From the NCBI RefSeq assembly GCF_030272615.1, contig NC_081411.1, positions 43,393,017 through 43,457,016 on the forward strand: a DNA stretch of 64,000 nt. Direction: 5' to 3'. This document shows positions 48,165-59,233 of this stretch, piece by piece. The notes beneath the pieces are model-generated. The model had not been told where the DNA came from and did no database searches. It saw nothing but the letters and a program-made list of their open reading frames with translations. The DNA is from Cryptomeria japonica (taxonomy: Eukaryota; Streptophyta; Pinopsida; Cupressales; Cupressaceae). The first letter of the stretch is position 1; each line of letters opens with the position of its first letter. The translations under genes and the position numbers were made by a program.

Positions 48165-48749
48165 TAGTTGCTAATTTTTTTTTAATAGATAAAGATGGGA
48201 TAGGCCCATTACCATTACATAACCGCCAAACAGACGCATAAGGGGAAACTCACAAGCCATGAGACCACCAAAAACAACAAAACCCAAAAAAGGAGAAGCC
48301 TTTTTTAAAACAAGCTTTTGATCGGAGCAACAAGCCGATAGGAACAAGTTACTGAAAAACCACAATTATCTAATTAAAAACATAGATGTTTAGGAGCACC
48401 CCGAACCATCTTCCAGACAAACTCTTGTGCAAACAACAATGCAGCCAAAGTAACAAAAAACACCTTGTGATTTTTAAAAGCTTCCCACAACCTTGTAACT
48501 AAACTCGCCATGTTTCAACAACAGAAAAGAGAAACATGTGAAAAAGAAACCAAGCCAATCAAACAAACCAACTCTAGAGAGTAGACGATAACAAACATCC
48601 CATAAGATTTTGAAAGGCCTTCCTAAACTTTTTTTTTAAAAATCCCTGCAAAGCAACACAACGCAGACCATCTCTATAGGTCTGTTATTCACAGAACAGA
48701 AAGGCACCAAATCCCTACAAAACAACACAACGTGGACCATCTCTATAGG
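48165..48749 (-). mobile_element. Probable LINE 3' end fused to LRR sequence
   Basis: On the minus strand the segment ends in TTTATCTATTAAAAAAAAA (48173-48190), a poly(A)-like tail typical of plant LINE 3' ends, after a GGCGGTTATGTAATGGTAATGG region. A 71-bp tandem duplication ends at 48750 (AAATCCCTGCAAAGCAACAC... near 48641, AAATCCCTACAAAACAACAC... near 48709). The LRR coding sequence begins directly after the second copy. No LINE protein domain remains in this fragment, so the class is inferred from the tail. Confidence 0.45.
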
Positions 48750-50165
48750 TGAAATATATTCAATTGGATGGTTGTCAAAATTTGAAAACAATAGAGTTTG
48801 GTTATGAAGAGCTCGTAGAACAAGGCATTCAGGGCTGTCCGGAGCTTCAGCGAGTGCCAGTTTTAAGAGGCCCAAGTTACCTGGAGAAGATTATAATTGA
48901 TGGATGCGGAAAGCTGAATATCTTCATTTGGATGGTTGTCAAATTTTGAAAACAATACAGTTTGACTGTGAAGAGCTTGTAGAATTAAACATTCGGGGCT
49001 GTCCGAAGCTTGAAGAATTGACAGTTTTTAGAGGCCCAAATTGCCTGGAGAGGATTATAATTGATGGCCGTGGAAAGCTCAGATGTCTTCAAGTGGATGG
49101 TTATCAAAATTTAAAAAGTGTGTTAGGAATATCTAATCTTGCAAAGCTTGTTGAATTGGAAATTTGTGGTTGTGGGAAGCAAGAGTTTGATCACTTGTCT
49201 CTCAGTGGTCTGAAGAATCTCGTGAGGATTAAATTTGATAGACTTGTACAGTTGAAATATTTTGAATTGGATGGTTGTCAAAATTTGAAAGCAATGCAGT
49301 TTGGCTGTGAAGAGCTTGTAGAATTAAGCATTCGAGGCTGTCCGGAGCTTGAAGAATTGCCAGTTTTTAGAGGTCCAAGTTGCCTGGAGAGGATTACAAT
49401 TGATGAATGTGGAAAGCTCAAATTTCTTCAAGTGGATGGTTGTCGAAATCTGAAGATAACTTTGAGATAGGACAGTTGCATATTATAAATTGTCCCGAGC
49501 TTGAAGAGGTGCCGTGTCATGACAGACTGAGCTGTTTGAAGAGGATTAAAATTCACAGCTGTGAGAAGCTGCAGAACATATCTTGTTTCGAAGAATGGCA
49601 TGTATCAGATTATATGAGTCTCTGTTATTGCAACAATGCATTAATACGGAGTTGCATTTGTAAGTTGAAGGTAATTATTTCAATGGTCCTTATTAATAGG
49701 CAATCGTATATATCAATTTGAAGTGTGTTTTTTAAATTATTGGTCATCAGCTTTGTTTTTCCATCTGTTCTTACAAGACTGTCTATATTTACGTAAGTAA
49801 TGTTTTAAGTGGTTTGTAATTGAAAAGAAATTACTGTGGATGAACTGACAGCATTTTGTATTTTATTTCAGAACGTGCCGTCGCATTCCCCTACTGTTTT
49901 GACTGGAAGGACAGTGAATGGAGCAGAGTCAACTGTAAACCAATTCTCCTCTTCTGAATTTAAAGCCTATAGACTAACTATTGTCAAGAGGCCATTATTG
50001 GCTGCAATTGTATTCCTTGTCATAAAGGTCGATAGCTCTTCTCCGGAAGAAGATATAAATAAATTTCTCCACCGTATTATACAGGTGCGTCAAGGAGAAT
50101 GGATAATTACAATGATAATTACCAGCCATGCGTATGATGAAACTCGATATTATTTAGCGCGGTAT
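48750..50165 (+). pseudogene. Partial second TNL copy (LRR and C-terminal exon)
   Basis: 48750-49670 is the 3' part of an LRR exon with the same super-repeat units as the gene upstream (LDGCQNLKTIEFGYEEL, ELEICGCGKQEFDHLSLSG). An intron with GTAATT (49671) and TTTCAG (to 49871) follows, then the C-terminal exon from 49872. That exon stops being similar to its partner at 50165, where an LTR begins (TGTGGGAGG), so the insertion removed the end. There is no TIR or NB-ARC; the 5' side is joined to a LINE-like fragment. Two frameshifts are visible in the LRR (near 48918 and 49450). It is a dead paralogue. Confidence 0.85.
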
Positions 50166-52422
50166 TGTGGGAGGTGGATGGAGAAAAAATCAAAACACAG
50201 AGCATACAAACTTATTGCACACTCACAATTAGAAATATAATAACACAACAGATTATACACCGAAAAAACACATGCTACAACATAGAGAAAATTAATATCT
50301 TTTTTTAATTAATCTCAGCCATAAAATGAATTACAACTGCCTCTATTAATAGAGGATCAATCAAACAATTTTGGACTCCTAACTTATAGAATTTTGTATG
50401 AAGATATGCAATCTACTTCTTTATTAATCTACGCATGCATGCTAACTATCTATTATCCTATGCATGCATAGAGGAATAAATACAAACTAACAGTCTAGTG
50501 CACTGCATGGTCGATGCATGGTCGGTGCATGAGTTTAACGGTGGCTGACTGGAATGGTAGAATTGTCGGTGGTTCATGGTGATAGAGTTTTCTTGCATGA
50601 GGGAGAAATTACACTCCAACACTCCCTCTTAATTTCAACCTCAAATTCTGTCAAATTCTTTGTCTTCAGACTTTCTCAAACTAACTCAAGATCTACCGAT
50701 CTGCATATCCAATTCTTGATAATAATGCCATTCATCTGGCTTTTCCCACTGCTGCAGCAGTCTCTCAAATCTCCGATTTTCAAATCTTCAAAATACTCAA
50801 TTTGGTCTTTCTCCACTTCACATTCTGTAGACGTCTTGCTACACATTCATTTTCTTTGATGATTCCTCTCATTCACACATTTTGCCAATTTGATCCATAA
50901 CTCCATCAACAATCTATTTTCATACAACCTAACACATATTCATTATTTGATTCTCTATTCCAACACATCTTTTCACAATGATTTTATAATCCACATAAGG
51001 TACGAGGATGTAAATCCCAACATTTTTCTTTCATATGTCCTTTCCTATTACATTGTGAATATTGAATAAACTGTCTTCCTTGATCCGATTTGCTTGTAGT
51101 TGAAACATTGGTATCTTTCTTGCCTATACTTGCAACATACCCGAGAACATCATATTTGGGCCTCATTTTTGGTTCAATTGGATCCTTCATTCCTTGTTCA
51201 TTTTATCCTAGTCTTGAACCTTTATAGCCCATTCTTTTCATAATTTTCAAACCAATATTCATTTTATTATCATTCCATTTAATAACCTCATCATTTGTCG
51301 TTTGACAATCTTTACCACAAATTTCTTCAGCAAAAACACATTCATCAAATGATAAATTCAAATCTTATGTACTATATGAAACATCACAGACTGATTTTGA
51401 CTTCAAACAATGATTTTCTTCTTTCAACAAACAATTCTCCTCTTCTAGTTTCTTCATCTTTTCTTTTAAATCATCAACCAACTACATTATTTGTTCCAAT
51501 TCTTCATTCCTTTTCTTAATCACGTCAAACAATTTTAACTTTTCCTCTAACTCTTTATTTTACTTTTAAACTTCCTTATTTTCCTTGAAATCTTCTTTTA
51601 AAAAAGCTACCTTGCATATTAAAATTCCATTCTCTTTCGTTACTTTCATTAATTCCCCATTTAAAAGATCTACCTTAGAAATCAAAATTTCGTTTTCTTT
51701 CTTCACCTTTTTCCCTATCTTTCCCATTGCAAGAGACAAATTTAACTCACCTTGTATACTTGATTCACCTTCTTTGATTCTACAATATTTCTCTACCCAA
51801 TTCGTCCTCCTTCAAATTGCCTTCTTAAATCATAACTTTTAGCAAGTTCTTAACACATGCAATCTCACAACATTTTTTGTTCACAAGATCTATAATCTGA
51901 AAAATATACCAAACTCTAACTGGGCCAACACAGATTTTCTATGAATATCCTTTCTTTAATAATGAGAACAAGAACAAAACCCTTCATAACATTTCCAAGC
52001 TAATGCTCATATTAAAACTTTTACCTTTGTTTAAATAACACTTTGAATGATCCGAATCCCACATGCTCTGGACAATCTTTGATCTTTTATAAACACATAT
52101 CTTCTATGGTTCAACACTTTACAATTTGCAACCTATCTTTTTTCCTTTCTTTTCTCCCACAATTTGCCTTTTCTCCTCCAACTTCTTCAACATAATTCTA
52201 CACTAGCAAATATAAATTATAATTAAATTTTTTTAAATTCTTATAACAATTCCCTGGATCTTTAGCTGAGTTCTGATATGTCTCACACCTGAGCTCTGAT
52301 ACCACTTTGTGGGAGGTGGATGGAGAAAATATCAAAACATAGATCATATAGACTTATTGCACACTCACATTTAGAAATATAATAACACAAAACAGATTAT
52401 ACACTGAAAAAACACATGCTAC
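50166..52422 (-). mobile_element. Gag-only LTR retrotransposon fossil with G-patch-like motif
   Basis: Left LTR 50166-50621 (TGTGGGAGGTGG...CTCCAACA, 456 bp). The right LTR starts at 52305 with the same TGTGGGAGGTGG and is cut after about 118 bp by the next element. The minus-strand primer-binding site TGGTATCAGAGCTCAGG (52286-52302) matches initiator Met-tRNA, and a polypurine AAGAGGGAG lies inside the left LTR (50622-50630, minus strand). The 1.7-kb internal region shows, on the minus strand, a coiled-coil-like stretch (about 51420-51600), a G-patch-like motif (GLKIMKRMGYKGSRLG, about 51205-51262) and a zinc knuckle (CNRKGHMKEKC, about 51020-51060). I see no protease, integrase or RT. It is a fossil with several breaks, inserted in the second TNL copy. 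Confidence 0.8.
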
Positions 52423-53364
52423 TGTTGGCAATTGATACTCATTGGATTCATATGTTCTCATTGATGGGAACAAGATTTTGTAGAAGGGATATACCGGCAG
52501 ATATCGGCATTGGAAGCATATACCGGCTGAAACTGGCATTAGAAGCATATACCGATTGAAACTAGCATTGGAGTAATCAAGGTCATAACCAGCACCGACA
52601 TCCAGCACTTCTATGGAACTGACATCAGTCTGGGATCCAAATTTTTTTATTTAATCATTTCGTAATTATTGTATAGGACCGACATTGAATATCTTGCGTA
52701 ATGTATTGCAAGCCGACATAAGGCATATTGTTTGTAAAGGGTATATAAGTCAGTTTATTAGGTCATTGTGATATAGAGGTGTGTGTAGGACAAGGAACCA
52801 AAACAATGTGATGCGAAGGATATGTATGTAGATCATTTGTATGCGAAAGTAATATCATGCAATGATCAGTAGATGGTTTGTAAAGAATTCTTGGAGAAAA
52901 GGAGATGCCGCTAAAAGGATTTAAGAACTAGTACAGAACAAAGTTATAACCGGAACTCTTTTTGGCATAGTAGATGCATTTTGTGAGTTCATTATTATTG
53001 TTTTATCTCAACAGAAGCTTGTAGTCAGTGTGACTCTTTTGTGCTGAGCAGCGTTATCTAGGCAGTGTGCCTTCCTGCATGTGCAGGCCCCCATACTATG
53101 TAATATCTTTCATATGGATAGTGAATTGATATTGTGGGTCACAAATCCCACTGTGGTTTTTCCTCTTTGAGGTTTTCCACAGATAAATTTTGTCTGTTAT
53201 GGTATTCATTCATGTGGCTGGTTTACTTACTTCATGTTATATGTCTCTTCATTTACCGGTTTATATGTGTATGTTATAATAAGTTAAAATCTTGTTTTAC
53301 TTGTAGAACATGGATTCACCCCCCCTCCCCCTCTTAGTGTTCTTGGATTCCTTCAATTCCAACA
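52423..53364 (+). repeat. Left LTR of the non-autonomous pair
   Basis: 942 bp, TGTTGGCAAT to TTCCAACA, followed two bases later by the primer-binding site TGGTATCAGAGCC (53367-53379). Immediately before it the gag-only element's LTR breaks off at ATGCTAC; GCTAC (52418-52422) is the candidate left target duplication, without a visible right partner. Confidence 0.85.
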
Positions 53365-54700
53365 ATTGGTATCAGAGCCTGGTTCCTCAGAGGAAGTTTA
53401 ACAACTTGAGAAAGATCTTGAAACCAAAATCATTAAACATGGCTATGGAGAAGCAACTTGAGATGGTACTTGAGGATTATGATACTGAAAGGTTGAAGAA
53501 CTTGAAGCTGCAAGATGAATTGAATTCTGATAATGAATTAATTCTTGTTCTGCAAGAAAGGTTACCATCAGCTCAAGCTAGGAGGAAGGAACTTTTGCAA
53601 AACAAGGATGATGAAGAGAAAAATACACTTAAAGAACAATGTCAAAAGTTGAGTCAAGCAAACATGCTCATGAAGAATGAAATGCAAGACCTGACTATGA
53701 GGATGTCAAATGATAGTGAGGACAGAAAGAAGAAGGAAGAAAATCTTGTTGTATCTCTGAAGAACAAATTTGAAGAATGTGGCAGATTGGCCCATGAGAC
53801 TGATATATTGAAAACTAATTTGGTACAATCCCAAAATAATGAACAAGAGCTGGAGAGACAAATAATAACTTTGAGAAATGATCTGACTACTGCAAGTGAA
53901 TATAAAGAAAAATTCAAGATTAGTGCTGCACAGTTGGATGATTTATTGAAAAGACAAAAGCAAAATGATGATTCTAGAGGACTTGGATTAGTACAAAGTG
54001 AAAGCTTTGGTACTGCAAATGAAGATCAGACAACTGGTATGCAGAACTCATCAGACCAGAGGAAACCGGTAAGACAATCTAATGCTTACAAATTCAATAG
54101 TAGATGCTTTGATTGTAATAAATCTGGGCATATGGCTAAACAATGTAGAAATAAAGCAAATCAAATCTACCATTTAGTTCCTGGTCAATGCACAAATTGT
54201 AAGAAATATGGCCATAAGTCAGAAGATTGTTGAATGAATGTTAAGTGTCATGCGTGTGGAAATTTTGGACATTTGTCTAATCAATGAAGATCAAGGAATG
54301 ACACTGGATATTGCAAAGCAATTCAAAAGAACAATGTTACATGTTATGCATGCAACAAAATAGGTCATATTGCTAAGTACTGCAGAAGCAAGACTAAATC
54401 GGTTAGCAATGATAGAGTAAATGAGAAAGGAAAGAAAAAGGTAGATGAAATACAACATGATCACACCAATAGATGGGTAAGAAAGTCTTAAGAACCAAGT
54501 GGAGATTCACCTACACCCAAAATTGCACCAGTAACTCCATCGGTAGAACAGAGCATTCCTGTACCCGCAGGAAATTCAACCGGTAACTGAGGCATACACC
54601 TTAGGGGTTGGAAAATTCATTGCAAATCTTGCATATTCCCTGGAAGATAACTGGAAAGAGATCTCGAGAGTTGTATTGATCATTGATGAAGGTTTACCCA
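53365..54700 (+). mobile_element. Gag-like region, first copy (coiled coil and CCHC knuckles)
   Basis: From the ATG at 53439 the plus strand encodes a long Leu/Lys/Glu-rich coiled coil (LKLQDELNSDNELILVLQER, later NNEQELERQIITLRNDL) and then zinc knuckles: CFDCNKSGHMAKQC (about 54109) and CTNCKKYGHKSEDC (about 54190). Further knuckle-like motifs follow (CHACGNFGH, CYACNKIGHIAKYC, to about 54385). CCHC knuckles after a helical region are the usual nucleocapsid signature of gag. No capsid fold can be judged from sequence alone. Part of a fossil; not a working gene. Confidence 0.75.
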
Positions 54701-57700
54701 ATATATAACTATGAAACCGAGATCCGATAGGGTACACCGCTAAGCATTTATGACAGTGAAGGATTATGGTTTACTCGCTGATATAAAGGGAAAATGGACT
54801 CATTTTCATTCACCCAGCACTTGAACAAACCAGAGCGAAGCAAAGGCGAATCACCGGCGATCAAGAGCAAGCAAAGGCATTTTGAAAATATTTCCAACAG
54901 TTATCTAAGAAGTAATCAAGATCTTTCAAACCGACACTCGTTATCCAGGTCTTTCTTTGAAATGACATCCGAATCTTCATCTGCTCCTACTTTCATTGTG
55001 AATCCCATTATCATCGAGGTTAAGGATAGGCTCAGACCTATTTTTAAGGAAGTTCCTCAAATAGCAAAGAAGGAAGACTCTACCGACGCATTCTCGAGGG
55101 TTCTCGATGGCGTAGTTTATGTAGAAGATGTCAGGGCCTATATTCACTGCACCTTGGAGGATTTAGGCACTGAGGAGATCAAGGCAATGTATCAATCTGT
55201 GAAACTAGGCAGCTCCGCAACAATCAAACCAGAATATCAAATCATTGAAGACCTAGGGTTAACTGGAATCCTGCATATACCGGAATTAAAAGATGAAATG
55301 ATTAGATATGTTCTTAAGAGGGTCCACAATGAATTCATCTAGATGGACCGACCTCACATGATCACCAAAGAAGCAATTCAGGTGGTCATCGGCTTACCCA
55401 AAGTTGGATAGGAACCAGGGAAGAAGATCTCCAACTCTAAGGCTAAAAAGTTTAGCAGCGCAACCCATGATAGAAGGTCGATGAAGATCAGCACCATCAA
55501 AGATACAGATGTGAAATTTGCCAGCATGATCATCGGCTACAAGGTAACATAATCAAGTCAATTGAATTTTGTTGCTAGTTCTTGTATCCATATTGCATAC
55601 CAAATGTTAAAGAAAAATGGAAAGTATGATTTGTGTGAATGGTTAAGAAGTGAATTAATGTTAAATCTTGGCAAGATCAAAGGTGTCAAGAAAGGAACAT
55701 GTCGGTTTGGCAATCTTATTATCTGCTTGATGTTATATTTCATGAATGAGCTACCAGGTTTGGGAAAGAAACATTGGGCTCATGACATACCGGTAGACAT
55801 GCAGATTAAAGATGAAATCACTGGTCTTAGCAGCAACAGGTATGAGAAGTTATGGGGCTTCTTTAAATATTTCCAAGAGAGCATGAGACTGAGGGAGAGA
55901 ATCTCCAAGCACATTATGGAGAAATACTCCACTGATATCTGCTTCATGGTAAAAATAGATGAGACCCTCATGGATGCAGTGGAACCAAGAACAATATGGG
56001 TCACTAAATTGGGATATGAAGTTGATGACAACATCTTGGAACTATATGTAAAAATGCTAATTGATCCTCCTTTGGATGACAAGGCTAAACACTTTGGTAC
56101 TGCAGAGGAGAAGGCTCTTGAAGTTAAAATTGATTTCAACAAGAAAAGGAGGGAAAAGAAAATAGACAAAGTGTCTGCCTTCGTTCAAAATCTAATTCAT
56201 AGGATAGATACAAAACTAGGTTCTGGATCTAAATCAGTAGATCAACTGGCAATGACAGTTGCAATAACTATAGTGAGAAGTGATCCTGAGGAAAAAAGGC
56301 CAGCAAATTTCATATCTCCTATCACTTCTAATTTTGATACAGAGGATAATCAACCTCTTGCATTCAAAAGGGTACAAAGGAAGAAAGTTGACAGGCCTTC
56401 GGTAGAAGAGAAGAAGGTGGATCCAAGGAGGAAACAAGTAAGAAAGGTAACAACGACATCCACACCTCCGGCAATGAAACTTACTCAGAAGAGGAAGCCA
56501 GCTCCATCCGCTCCTGCAACCCCCAACAAGAAGAAGAAAAAGAGTGATGAAGAAACGAAATCTGGTAATATGATTTGTGCAAAGTTAATTAATGGAGTAA
56601 CAAAAGATGGAATTTTAAAGAATGTGTCAAATTTATATGAACATTTAGATGAAAATGAGAAAAATGAAATAGAAGAAGCAATTTTGTTACATATAAACAT
56701 ATATAAGAATGCTTTGGTAGAAATTTTGAAGGAAATTCCTTTGTCTTTGTACAATAAATTAGGTGCAAGAATATTAGATGCAGTCAAGAGGGATAGGGAA
56801 ATTAAAGAAGTTGAACTATTAGGCATTTGTGGTTCTATAAATAATGAGGAAATGAAAAGATGTATAGATGTTGCCAACAGAACAATTTTTAGCAGCGAAC
56901 CTTAGCAAATAAGCTTAATGATGGGTAGAGTAAATGAGATTATAAATGAGACCAGAGATGGTTAGGCTAAATTCTTCCAAAAGAATCCTAATTTCCTTAC
57001 TTCTCAAGAAGAATTTGCTAAGACAACAACTCCCAACATTTCGGATAGATCCAAGGGAAAAGGAATTTTGGGAATTTCAGATCAAATTTTGAATGAACTG
57101 GGAGATAAATATAAAACTAATGAGATTGTACAGATTAAATCGGTAGAGAAAATATTTGTACAATCTGAGAAAGGTAAAATAGATAATGTACAGGATACAA
57201 ATAATATTGTGGATAATACTCCACCAGCATTAACAGATATTGCACCAAGTGGTGAAGCCACTGGTGCAAGAGGGGATGAGAAATGAGATGCACTGAGAGA
57301 GGATAAGGAAAAGAAGACTGACAAGACACCCATTGCCATACCGGTAGTTGATTTCCCAACAAAACTTTTGGCAATTAACACTTCTCAATTTGAGAAGAAA
57401 CCAACCATAGAGATGAGTCCCATAGAGTTAATGATGATGGTTACTCAAAAGCTAATGAAGGAGGGATCTGTAGACAAAGGAATAATAGATCAGTCAATAA
57501 CAGTTTTGCACTAATTGATTCTTGATTGTATGATTGAACTTGAAAGATTTACTTTGGCTAAGAGAGCCGCTTTTGATCAGATTATTGAGACTGAAAAGAG
57601 GAAGATTGGGGAGAAACTTATACTTATTGAAAATTCTTTGAAACAATGTACTAACATCTACAGGGTCTTTTGTAATATAGAAATTCTTACAACAAATGTA

Positions 57701-58349
57701 GATAAGAGAATAAAGGAGTTACAAGACAAGACTGCTACTATTACTAATTCTTTTGATGGACTAACTTTACTTACAACATCTATTGATGGACAAATTTTGA
57801 CATCGAAGAATCAATTTTTTTCTTTTGAAAAGGAAAGAGACAAGATTATTCAGAGAGCAAGAAGTCTCAGAGGTTTGGTGAGTCCAAGATTGGATTCACT
57901 TGGTGTACATAAGAGGGAATGCATGGATATGCTTGCGAAACCCACACCCGCAAAAGTCATTGAGAAAGAAACACTTGCACATTTATTGAGTGGACTTGCA
58001 TCCATATTTGAAACATTCAAAACCGGTTGGGATACCTATATACAGTTACTTGAGAAACCTTATCTGGAAAACTTGAAATTGGTCAACTCCGGTAAAGTTA
58101 TCTGTAATTATTCATTCTTTTGCACAGATTCTTAACAATTCTTTCAATTCTTTCACCGGTATTTGGCATTGATGCCAAAGGGGGAGGATATGTATGTGAA
58201 AAATATGTATATAATCCTAGGGGGAGGATATCAGATAGAGAATACATTGCAAACATAGTCAATCAGCTTAGGGGTAGCATATTTTAGTTGAATCGATAGG
58301 GAATCCATTTTTTCACTTTAGTCTTGTAATCAATGCCAAAGGGGGAGAT
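54701..58349 (+). mobile_element. Second coding region, first copy, unknown function
   Basis: Plus-strand coding sequence from about 54790 to 58135. Distinct parts in order: a Ser-rich start (54960), a region with YVEDVRAYIHCTLEDLGTEE (about 55120), a hydrophobic segment RFGNLIICLMLYFMNEL (about 55710-55750), the block MDAVEPRTIWVTKLGYEVDD (about 55970-56030), a lysine-rich basic stretch resembling a nuclear signal (TPNKKKKKSDEE, about 56520-56550), and helical C-terminal parts (to 58135). I do not recognise a named enzyme; a resemblance to the 'putative plant transposon protein' domain is possible (MITKEAIQVVIGLP wording) but unproven. It is a fossil with several breaks. The second copy at 60660-62902 shows the same order. 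Confidence 0.6.
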
Positions 58350-59233
58350 TGTTGGCAATTGACACTCATTGGATTCATATGTTGTCATTGATGGCAACAA
58401 GAATTCTATAGAAAGCATAAACTGGCATTGGAGGCATATATCGACTGACACTAGCATTGGAGTAATCAAGGTCATAACTGGTAGCGACACTTCTGTGAAG
58501 CTGACATCAGTCTAGGATCTGAAAAGTTTTATTTAATCATTTATTGTATAGGGCTGACATTGAATATATTTTGTAACGTATTGTAAGCCAACATAAGGCA
58601 TATTGTTTGTAAAGGGTATATAAGTCAGTTTATTAGGTCATTGTGATATAGAGGTGTGTGTAGGACAAGGAAGAAGAACAGTATGATGTGAAGGAAATGT
58701 ATGTAGATCATTTGTATGCAAAATAATATCATGCAATGATCAGTAGATGGTTTGTAAAGAATTCTTGGAGAAAAGGAGATACCACTAAAAAATATTTATG
58801 AATCGCTACATAAAAGAGCTATAATCGGAACTCTTTTTGGCATACCAGATGCATTTTGTGAGTTCATTATTATTGTTTTATCTCAGCAAAAGCTTGTAGT
58901 CAGTGAGACTCTTTTGTATTGAGCAGTGTGCTCTAGGCAATGTGCCTTCCTGCATGTGTAGGCCCCCATACTATGTAATATCTTTCGTATGGCCAGCGAA
59001 TTGATATTCTGGGTCACAAATCCCACCTTGGTTTTTCCTCTTTGAGGTTTTCCACATATAAATTACATGTGTTATGGTGTCCATTCATGTGGTTGGTTTA
59101 CTTACTTCATGTTATATGTTTCTTCATTTATCGGTTTATATGTGTATGTTATAATAAGTTAAAATCTTGTTTTACCTGTACAACATTGATTCACCCCCCC
59201 TCTTAGTGTTCTTGGATTCGTTCAATTGCAACA
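58350..59233 (+). repeat. Shared middle LTR of the pair
   Basis: 884 bp, TGTTGGCAAT to TTGCAACA, preceded by a polypurine tract and followed by TGGTATCAGAGCTT (59236). It serves both as the 3' LTR of the first internal part and the 5' LTR of the second, the structure expected after recombination between LTRs of neighbouring copies. Confidence 0.85.

Noticed and set aside
53654-57381. Minus-strand frames of 67-130 codons
   Set aside because: They mirror the plus-strand coding regions of the non-autonomous element and have no domains.
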